64,000 nucleotides of DNA from Micropterix aruncella. Taxonomy: Eukaryota; Arthropoda; Insecta; Lepidoptera; Micropterigidae. Made by a program: the position numbers and the translations under genes. Where the stretch lies: NCBI GenBank assembly GCA_944548615.1, contig OX155961.1:29060770-29124769 (forward strand), in the 5' to 3' direction. Position 1 is the stretch's first letter; each line of letters opens with the position of its first letter. The notes under the pieces are model-generated. The model was not told the DNA's origin. It did no database searches and saw only the letters and a list, made by a program, of their open reading frames with translations. This document shows positions 55,573-64,000 of the stretch, piece after piece.

Positions 55573-57904
55573 GTGTAGCTCGGGCTAGTCGAGTTACTAG
55601 ATTCCTTGGTTCCGTCCAGTGTAAGTGCGTACACTAGGGGCAGTGGACGTATCCATGTCAATTGAAGTCGTCCAACTCCATGTCAAATACTGCAAATTAC
55701 GCGCATAACGATTCGCGGCGAATTTCTCCCTTTTGGGAAAGGTCAAGGCATCCCACGTAACTATAACGGCAATTGACATTGTATGCGAATACTTAATTGC
55801 CGTGAATGAATTATGATACTGATACTGATAATAGTTGACAACTCGGTATTAACAGAATAGTTTACTCTAATATCGCCTATGTTCTGCTAAAAGTCACTAA
55901 CTGCATTTTCACCACACATGTGTTAAATTTAAATTATCATTCGGATTCAAATATGTGTTTTAACATTCGGATTTATTATCAGTCGGATTTATCATTCGGA
56001 TTTATTTAAACGCTTGCTGACTGTCGCCCAGCTTTGATCGGGTTCCGTGATCCTCTTCCATACCCCTCGCGAGCCACTAATAACCATACCATCCCCGCCC
56101 TCCCCCTGCCCTGCGCACTCCCCCTGCCCCCCCCCCCCCCCCCCCGCCCACCCATTCTAGAACTTTCTGGAGCATTATAGTTTACCGCGACTCGTGAGGC
56201 CCGTGTGTTAAACCGTTGACGACCACCTTTTGCTGTGTTTGATTTAGGTACAGATAGCGGTTCAACCATAAGCATCGCTGAGAAGGGAACACAGATTTGT
56301 TACCCGGTGGACGATTGTTCAGGCCCGCTCCAATTTACAACGATGTTCGTTCGTAAAAGTGATGTGAAAATGTTTGCCTTAGACCAAATTCTTGCTTAGT
56401 TGTGCGGCATGGGACTATCATCACATAACTTGGTGCGGCCTTAATAATTTTTAGGTTAAATTTTATTTCCTGTTTAAGTGTAGATATTACCTATGATTTG
56501 TGTTAAACTTGTTGCAAACTATGTACATTATTATAAATAAAAAAAATATTAAATTGTATCTGACTCCATATTACTTCACGAGGATGACAATACCACACGC
56601 GGAAAATTTGATTTGCTTTTTAGCAGGGCAAACGACTTATACCATGTGACGTGGACTAAAATATTCTGGAACATTCTAGATCATTTCGATATATTTTCAG
56701 TATTCTCCTAAGAAAACACTGTGTTGACGTTTTCGCCACCCACCCCCACCTTTTGCACAGCAACCTCTACCAAAGTTTTTAATATATATTCTTTGAGGCA
56801 TATAGCGGTGGCAGTGACTGGTTTTGGAGAAAAATAGGTGAACACGAACACACTGCCTGTGCTAAAAGTCATTATATACATTTATCATATTTTAATGCGG
56901 CCAAAATTCATGGCAGCTATTTAGTGAATGATTCAGAACATTACGTGAATGAAGGATCATCCAAAAAAATCACAAATTTTCATTTAATGGTAATTAAAAA
57001 TCCCGAAATTCAGCCACACATATAATAAGCTTTATTTTTCTACTTGCAATATTAAATTATTTAAATGACCATTCTATAACATCTTATATCTTATCCTGTC
57101 CACCCTAGAACGGGCTAGTCCCAGTTGGGTGACAGAATCAAATAAGCATAAATTAAGGTTTACGTACATAACAAAACGAAACATACGTTTCCTCTTATTC
57201 CTGCAAAATCAATTTAAGTAGTTAATTCTTAAATAAATAAAAAATATTTTAACGAAATGTGGCGGATTCATCCAGGCATACGTCACTAAGTACGGAAAAC
57301 AAAACTTTCTTGGATTTTCTTTATATGATAATAACATCTATTTATATTAATTGAGGGATAGTATTAATAACTTTGATTCTGTCAAAGTACATTGCTAATA
57401 TATTTCCTTAAATATCATGCAATTATTATTTGTAATTCGAAAAACTTTTTAATTGCAAATAATTTGGAATTATCAAATTGTCATTTAGAGACTTTTGGCT
57501 AAAAGAAACTGCTATAATTTGTACGTATATATGCCAGAGAGCGTCGTGATCCTGTCGTCGCCCCCTTTCTCTCTGCCTCCCTCTTCTTCCCATTCGCTCC
57601 CACGTCGCGAGTTTCCAAAACTCGTGACGTCACTCATAACTGTGTGAAAATCGAAAAAATATAAATCCTAACCAATACAACTAGCTGATTATTAGTTTTA
57701 GCATTTTACTGTTTATTATTACTATTATTATATTTTTATGACACTAATAAACTGAACTAAATAATTACTTAATATATCGGACTTTCTATACACCCAACCC
57801 TCACACTAACGCGCACTCTTACACTCCACACCCACACACTGACACATACGTTAAAAAATACAAATCCGATTACTGCCGTAAAACATCGTCGACGAAATAC
57901 TTGG
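55573..57904. other. P450 intron sequence; no gene
   Basis: 55573-55850 is of ordinary GC. 56030-56160 is C-rich with a 19-nt C run (56127-56145). 57540-57640 is pyrimidine-rich and has an imperfect 13-bp stem (ACGTCGCGAGTTT/AAACTCGTGACGT). The rest is AT-rich. A family G-like ACCCTAGAACGGGCTAGTCC is at 57101. Confidence 0.5.
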
Positions 57905-58660
57905 ATTCTAAACTATCAATTTTAAAAATGCATGAATTGTATGAGGCAGAATGTAAAACAAACGAAATAAAACCTCTTTCGAAATATACGTACAGACATA
58001 TATTCTGCACCAGTTACAACTATTCCTTCCACAAACCAAGAAAAGATCAATGCGTAACATGTTATAATTATGAATAAGCCTGTAAAGAAAACTCAGAAAA
58101 TTTGGCAGAAATAAAAGAGTTATATGACCAACACTTTGAATGAAAAAATCAAAGCTAGTTGGCCAAAGAAAATGACAAGAAAAAAGGTACAAACGATCCT
58201 TCTTTTCGTTTGATTACTTTGGATTTACAGTGTGCTACAAATTCCTTTTGGAGATATCTCCCAATTATATTATTCTAGAAAATTGGTCGTATACAATGCA
58301 ACAATTTACGAAGCACAGCCACCAAATGATGCTTATTGTTTTATTTGGTTGGAAGAAGAATGGAAAAAAAGGCAGCATCGAAATAGGCATGCTTGGATTT
58401 AAAAATTACCAGCTACTGTTAAGGAAATCGCCATTTATACTGATACCTGTGCCGGCCAAAATCTAAATTAATGTATAGTTGCTCTTTGCATGTACCTGGT
58501 GCAAACAATTTCTGCCCTTGATACCATTGAACTGAAGTATTTGGAGAGTGGTCACTCATTTATGAAAGTAGACAGTATGCGCAGTGCCATTGAGCACGAG
58601 AAAAAGTATTTAAATATTTTTTCGGAAGAAGTATTAAAAAGAAAGCGGAAATAAGATCTT
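57905..58660 (+). pseudogene. Degenerate DUF7869-like gene (transposon-related)
   Basis: The plus strand, across several stops and shifts, reads EIKPLSKYTYRHIFCTSYNY, SFHKPRKDQCVTCYNYE, LAEIKELYDQHFE, GTNDPSFRLITLDLQCAT, YTDTCAGQNLN and KYLESGHSFMKVDSMRSAIE. The order (F...F..P+KDQC..C, L.E.Y..H, FDLQ, D.C.GQN.N, HKFL.SGHS.M..DS.H..IE) is that of a large insect family I know as DUF7869 proteins, likely DDE-transposase-derived. At least five inactivating changes are visible. It lies antisense in the P450 intron. Confidence 0.7.
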
Positions 58661-60568
58661 TATGAGAATTATATTGTTAAGTAAAATGTGTCAACAGTGT
58701 TTGTATAGGGGCAGACTTTGATTGACGAAAACTAAAATAAAATCATTAGAAGGATCTTAATTTGAAATACAATGTGTCAATAGTCATAATTTGCTTTTAA
58801 ATTTTTTAATTAAAAAACTAAACTTACATTTTTTAAAGCACCTGTCATAGAGGATTAAACATTTAATTACTAGAAACTAAAATTATACCTAGTTGTGTTT
58901 TAATCCTCCTTTGTCTCTATTTAGTGTTTTCATAGTCACAAATCAAAAAGTCACTAAAAGAAATTTTATGTAGTGTAAAATTCATATATAAATTCACTAA
59001 CTTGAATTATATTTTTTTCTTAATAACCATAAAAAAATTGATAAAATTTAAATGCAAACATAAAGAACAAATAGATAAATATATTTTTTTAAAATACAAC
59101 GTCATTATTGTCTATGGAATTTCTGTAATTTCCGTTTAAATTCGATAAAATCTTTGTCGTGCCCTCCTGAACAATTTGATTACTGTGGGTTAGTGAGTTT
59201 ATGATCCAAACCTTTATTTCGATTCATTAATAATATTTTTATATTTTATTGTATTTATTACGACATTATATTATTATTATTCAGTTTAATTATTTCACCA
59301 TTTACTGAATGTTATTTTTCTAGCACACTACAGCTACATTTACATCACACTACACTACACTACAGTTACATCACACTACACTCAAATTACAATGTTTATT
59401 ATTATTAGTTAATTTTTAGTATTATTTGATACCTACCATATTTTTAAAATTAAGTATTCTAAAGTATGCACAAACCCCTCTACTTGGTACGCTTGCCTTA
59501 GTACGGGCCTAGGCCTAGTTAGGCGGCGTTGATTTAAAAAAAATTGGTCTGCGGTGCTTTCTATTTTGCTATTATTTACATTTAAGCCTATAATGTTAAA
59601 CTTACAATGTACTGCTATAAAAATGTGCTTTTCTTTAATAAATAAATAAAAAATAAAAAAACCGACGATATACAAATAAATTATTATCATAAAAATATTA
59701 TTAGTACCTACTGTATTAAGATAATTAGTCATTTGTAATGAAGCGCTGTATTTTTTCCAAAAATAAAATATAATTAAAAATTAAAAATTAGTCATCTTAT
59801 GCACTTTACACAAAAATAATTACACACTAAAAAGTAACAAAACAAAATAGAAAAAAGACAACGTTTGTAATAAATGCAATGCAACGTATTAAATATTATT
59901 ATTATTTTTGTTAAAAATCATGTTTTTGTTTTTTTACAAAATAAAACTATAAAACAAAAATGACATAGCCGAAAGTTAAATATATCATTCATTCCGATTC
60001 CCATTTAAAGGAATTGGCATGCTCAAAAAAAATATTCAGGTTATAGAAAGTATGTGTGGATTGCAGCTTTTGTTTAATAAGTACTTAATTAAGTACTTTC
60101 ACTGAATATAAAAACACAAAGTTTTTTTTTACTTTAATTAGGCTAATTGTTACGTAAGTTGTTTTACTTATTTCAGTTATTTACTCTGACCCGCCTAGAT
60201 ACGGGACATTTAAGTCCTAGTTAGGTGGGCACTGAGCATTAGCTGCATTTCGGTGTTCAATTTTTCCGAGTTACTTATAACATTGATAACAATGGTGCTA
60301 AATGTACAACAAATAAATGAATAAAGTATTAAATCTAAAAAAAAAAAACCATTCAAACGCCTTTGTTTTTATCTGCCTCATGGGTGGTAGCTGGTTAAAG
60401 GGCTTGAAACTCAAATATTTAATGGATGTTTGTTTTTGTGCAAGGCGTACTTCAAGCAGGGTTGGACTTTATTGTGGGAGTGCATATTCCCATCGTTTTT
60501 TCATTTGAGGGAAGCTCTCTGTCTATCGCTTTGATAAGATTGTAATATAATATTTAAAAATTGCATAC
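58661..60568. other. AT-rich intron with family G fragments
   Basis: (CACTA)n-like CACACTACACTACACTACAG lies at 59337-59380. Family G-like words are at 59500-59530 (GGGCCTAGGCCTAGTTAGGC) and 60188-60230. GAAGCGCTGTATTTTTTCC (59739) resembles 10217. No exon was recognised. Confidence 0.5.
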
Positions 60569-60680
60569 CTATGCAATACCTAGGCCCGTCGCCGAAGGGC
60601 ATGTAGGTCCCCGCCAGTATGTTGGCCTTGTTCTCCTCGCTGAATCTCTCAGGCTGGAACTTTTCAGGATCCGCGAAATA
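60569..60680 (-). CDS. Cytochrome P450, penultimate exon (PERF and heme-binding motifs)
   Basis: Bounded by a CTTTCAG acceptor and a GTATGC donor, the 112-bp exon reads [20 protein letters not shown], then [17 protein letters not shown] plus one base of the next Gly. PERF (residues 10-13) stabilises the heme pocket with the K-helix ERR triad. [10 protein letters not shown] is the canonical F-x2-G-x3-C-x-G heme loop, whose Cys is the axial iron ligand. Such enzymes oxidise xenobiotics or endogenous lipids in the ER membrane. Codons are GC-richer than the flanks. The wording fits the CYP3 clan (CYP6-like). The ETLR exon and all 5' exons are not in the window. Confidence 0.88.
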
Positions 60681-61149
60681 CTGAAAGTGAAAGTGGGAAA
60701 AAAGTCGATGAAACGAAACGCTCTTTTTCCGAAAAGTCGTAAACTTTTTATCTCTGCGCGCCCGCGCGTTGTGATTAATGTTCGTCCGTGACAATTTCAG
60801 GCGGATAGTGATTCAATTTTGGGCGAAGTTTCCATCCCTTACTTTGCATTAAATTCGAGCTGAGCGACTGAAATTTGAAGACTCGCTGTGATGTTTATTT
60901 ATTTACATACATAGTTGCTGCTGATTCAACATTTCGGTATAAACAAACTAGAATATCATTTATGTTTATAGAGAACAGCCACGAGCTTCGCAACGTTGTA
61001 TGCAATATAATAACATTGGTTCTTATTCTTAAATTAATTAGTAAATCAAAGTAGTTCTAGAAATAAACAACCATGATTATTTTATATTCTTAATGTACAG
61101 TCATTATGATTCAAAATAAAATAAACATGGTAGCATTTAAGAGATAAAT
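60681..61149. other. Upstream P450 intron; no further exon seen
   Basis: I searched for an ETLR-type K-helix or other conserved P450 words on the minus strand and found none up to the right edge. AT-rich. Confidence 0.5.
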
Positions 61150-61482
61150 AAAAAAATCGATTGTGTCAACCCCGACTCCCGGCAAGCAGACAAGGCGTCA
61201 CCCACTCATCCTCTACCCGCGCGCCAAACCCCTCAACCCCTAACCCCCCGCCCCGATCTAACCTGCCTCTCCCTGCCAACTTCACTTCTTCCCTCACCCC
61301 CTCTCACACCCCCCTCCCGCTCGATAGTGGTCAAAATATTATGATAGAAAATTCAGTATATTTGTAGTATTTTTTTACAGCAGAATTTATTTTTTTTTGT
61401 GTCGCTTGTAGAAATTCCAACCAAAATTTCGCAACGTGGTTTCGGTCCTACGACGCATCTGTGAACCATTTAACCTTAAGTT
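61150..61482 (-). repeat. Family F repeat copy with C-rich spacer
   Basis: GATTGTGTCAACCCCGACTC/CCGGCAAGCAGACAAGG, a C-rich spacer (61200-61325), GTGTCGCTTGTAG.AATTCC and ACGACGCATCTGTGAACC. Same order as 11681-12065. Confidence 0.65.
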
Positions 61483-61484
61483 TG

Positions 61485-61620
61485 TAGCACACGACGTTTC
61501 GGCGACGTTGCAACCGCCGTTGTCCAGGGTAGACTAAAGTACTGTAGACAGTACTACGGTCTACCCTGTACAACGGCGGCTGCAACGTCGCCGAAACGTC
61601 GGGTGCTACAAACTTGATGA
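61485..61620. mobile_element. Foldback MITE family C, complete hairpin
   Basis: The arms AAGTTTGTAGCACACGACGT/TTCGGCGACGTTGCA.CCGCCGTTGT.CAGGGTAGAC and their complements meet at AAAGTACTGTAGACAGTACT. Few mismatches. It is the reference copy for fragments at 1945, 10255 and about 40455. Confidence 0.8.
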
Positions 61621-62205
61621 TGTAACATCGTTTTATCCTATGTATAATGCCAAACGACCGTGATAGTTTTCGAATAGTTCTTTATTTAGTCATTGTATTT
61701 GTAAGTGCCTTATTGATCTGAAATAAACATATGCCATTTAAAATTTGTGGTTTATTACATAAAAGGTAAAAACATATTCTTTTTGTAATAATTATATTCT
61801 ATTTATATACCATATTTTCTATAAATACAATAACCTTGTTTAAACTGAAACAAAATTTTAATAAATAATACATTTAAAAAATGATCCCTTAAAAGTCGAA
61901 TTACAGGATCGTTAGATATATATGGTTAAAAAAGCTAAAAAGGAAAAATACGATGGGATTTAGTATGGAGAACAATAGCCGCAGAACACGAGAAATGTAG
62001 AATAAAACTTACCTATATTGCAAACCTATATTTCAAATAAGCAACGAATACGCCTCGGAGTGTGCGAACGCACGGAGACGAGCCAGCCACCCAATGGAAA
62101 ATTTAAAACAGACTCGGCGACCGCGGCCGCTGGTAGTTCTCAAAATGAGTGTAGGCCTCGCGGATCAATAACATATTATGCTTTCATATTGTGTATTCAC
62201 AAAGG
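61621..62205. other. No gene recognised
   Basis: AT-rich to about 62030, then a GC-richer 62040-62170 without a recognised frame. Confidence 0.45.
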
Positions 62206-62845
62206 GCCCAATTGCGTTTCTTCGTGAAGTAAATTCGGGGTTAGTTCATGTGAATATTGGGCCCGAATGCGTTTCTTCTTGAACTAAAAAAGGATCTTAG
62301 TCCAACCGAACGAGACAGAGCAATACGTTAGAACAGAATATGAAATAAACTATCGTCGATTTCCCCGCACCAAACTATTATGTAGATTTTTTATACCTGT
62401 CGAGCTTTTAGTCGCCCGAATAAATTTGAACACATTTCGTGCGGTGTTAGATTTAGCTGCTTTACAAATTTTGCGGTAGGAAATATTAATGCGGTAAAGT
62501 GATAACCGTTCATTTCACATTCCGCTCTGACATACTGCTTTGTCTCGTTCACATGAACTAATTTTCGATTTTAGTTCAAGAGAAACGCAATTGAGCCAAT
62601 ATACGCCAATAGTTTATAGCGATATTTGAAATGAATGATTGTCAGATATCCAACCTAAAATTACCAATCGAACATACACCGACCTAAATCTAAGATCAGA
62701 CGAAATGTTTTCAAATTTATTCAGATGGTTTTATGTTCGGAAACGATACGTTATCGTTCATGTTACATGTCGATCTAACGCACTGCCCTGTCTCGTTCGT
62801 TTGAACTATTTTCCGATATTAGTTCACGTAGAAACGCAATCGAGT
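62206..62845. mobile_element. Nested inverted-repeat element (two pairs of ends)
   Basis: Inner pair: ATATTGGGCCCGAATGCG...TTGAACTAAAA (62252) and TTTTAGTTCAAGAGAAACGC...GCCAATAT (62571-62603). Outer pair: GGGCCCAATTGCGTTTCTTC (62207) and TAGTTCACGTAGAAACGCAA (62819-62839). A 90-bp segment with CTG.C.TGTCTCGTTC occurs before both right ends. This looks like one MITE with a duplicated end. No target duplication was settled. Confidence 0.55.
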
Positions 62846-63041
62846 CCATTGTAACATCGTAAATTTATTTCATAACGTAACATCCCTAGCAATGTGACGG
62901 CAATGTACGTCGTTAAGGGATAGCATTTAAACTCTTCTGGTCGTCGCAGTGCGATTGTGGACATGGGGATTGAACGAAGGACAACTACTTTTTTAACTGT
63001 CCATTTATAATAATTATCCGAGTTCATCCTGGACCTTATCT

Positions 63042-63110
63042 ATACTAATAATGAAGCTGTAAAGGTTGTTTGTTCAAACGCGCTAATCTCTGGATATACC
63101 AGTCGCATTT
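63042..63110 (+). mobile_element. Helitron-like 5' end fragment
   Basis: A/TCTATACTAATAATGAAGCTG and GTTTGTTCAAACGCGCTAAT/CTC is a start I associate with lepidopteran non-autonomous Helitrons. It runs into the family D copy without a visible 3' end. Confidence 0.35.
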
Positions 63111-63140
63111 GATAAACTCTCATTATATAGCCCGATTCTT

Positions 63141-63847
63141 AAGGCTCTCTTCCGAGTTGACGCGACTAAAAATTTTGGTAATTTTGCAATGCCACGCGCC
63201 CGCGCGCTTTCGATATATACATAAAGATGTATAGGTATACCGCGGCGACAAGGGAATACGTCCCACCGTTGGCAGTGGCCAATTACGAATGACGATTTCG
63301 GCTTCGCACGTCGTCTAATATAGTCGATTTGGCTTTTCAATTATAATATAATAAATAATCAAATGAACAGTTTTTTATAAAGTAGATATTAGATTACAAT
63401 AATAAAATAACTAATTTTTATATCACTCAAAAGTATCTTTAATAAATAGAAAAAAAATAATGTTTGGCCATAACATTTCTGGAAATTACGTAATTTCAAA
63501 CATTTTTTTCTTATATTTTTTGTATGAAAGTTCCAAAAACTGTCTCGGTGCTATGCAAATAGACCATACGCTGGTATAAATACTATTTTTTAATATTGGG
63601 AATCATCTCTAGGTTTTTCAAAAACTGAAGACAAATCTCGCTCGTTTTTATTTTTTTGGAAAACAGTGACAGAATAAAGATAATTTACAAATAATATGGA
63701 ACTAATTTACTAATTTCGTGTTGGCGAAATGATAGCTTAAGGACCGGGTTTTTAAAATCCGGCATAATTGTATTAAAATTCTTTTTCGTGTTCTCACAAC
63801 CAGGCAACAAAATTATGCTTCATATGGCTTTTGATCGCCACGGCCTC
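63141..63847 (+). repeat. Family D repeat, copy 2
   Basis: Direct repeat of 47881-48630 with several short deletions. Both P450 exons lie between the two copies. Confidence 0.85.
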
Positions 63848-64000
63848 TTAAGGAAGGTTATAGGGTATTTAACAGGAGCCGAGCAAAAATAACGCTAAGC
63901 GAAAACGAAGTATTAGCGTGGGCGGTGGATGGTAATCGCTCGGGACGAGAACCGAGCATTACCAAGAAGAACTGAACTGCGCATGCCTTATCTAGACCAG
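63848..64000. other. Unassigned right edge
   Basis: Ordinary GC; no frame or repeat partner recognised. Confidence 0.4.

Larger units (their letters stand above)
49389..60568 (-). other. P450 intron, 11,180 bp
   Basis: Donor TGCATAG/GTATGC at 60568 and acceptor TTTCCAG at 49389. Both exon ends are phase 1 and the codon joined is Gly of the CxG heme motif, an ancestral-looking intron position in CYP3-clan genes. It hosts all elements between these points. Confidence 0.8.

Noticed and set aside
60681..60794. Extending the P450 exon upstream as one ORF ([17 protein letters not shown]...)
   Set aside because: A clear splice acceptor precedes YFADPEKF, the upstream codons are not P450-like, and intron read-through explains the ORF.

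Overview
The window looks like a stretch of insect nuclear DNA, most likely from a moth or butterfly, and is almost entirely transposable-element sequence. Reasons: very A+T-rich spacers; one split gene with canonical GT/AG introns and an AATAAA signal (cytochrome P450, CYP3-clan-like); a TTAGG (insect telomere motif) run; Helitrons ending TC...CTAG; a tRNA-derived SINE; many truncated non-LTR retrotransposons; and repeats I recognise from lepidopteran genomes. The species call is inference. I see no bacterial operons, CRISPR arrays or rRNA.

Host gene. The only gene I can support is the 3' end of a minus-strand cytochrome P450: an exon at 60569-60680 (PERF and heme-cysteine motifs) and the terminal exon at 49228-49388. 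They join in phase across an 11.2 kb intron that holds a near full-length non-LTR retrotransposon, a degenerate DUF7869-like gene and other repeats. The 5' exons lie beyond the right edge.

Layout. 1-9.7 kb: a tandem repeat, an internally deleted Helitron (helicase C-terminus visible), and five copies or parts of a 650-740 bp repeat (families A and B). 9.7-13.8 kb: 5'-truncated non-LTR fragments and two SINEs. 15.2-19.7 kb: a degenerate RNase-H-bearing non-LTR element split by an LTR retrotransposon (4-bp target duplication; LTRs differ by one 34-bp unit). 20-27.3 kb: a candidate solo LTR, a foldback MITE, more A/B repeats. 27.9-33.3 kb: non-LTR reverse transcriptase pieces, a long TA microsatellite and a 3.4 kb palindrome whose left arm alone carries a 407-bp MITE with an 8-bp target duplication. 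34-48.6 kb: dispersed families E and F, a 119-bp tandem array, two TTAA-flanked (piggyBac-type) MITEs and an RNase-H retrotransposon fragment with a 14-bp target duplication. 47.9-63.8 kb: the P450 locus, flanked by a 0.7 kb direct repeat (family D).

There is no operon logic. The value of the window is its insertion history, which target duplications, empty sites and nesting allow to be ordered: non-LTR RNase H element, then LTR element inside it; palindrome, then MITE in one arm; older family F repeat, then retrotransposon fragment inside it. Repeat families A-G are my own labels.
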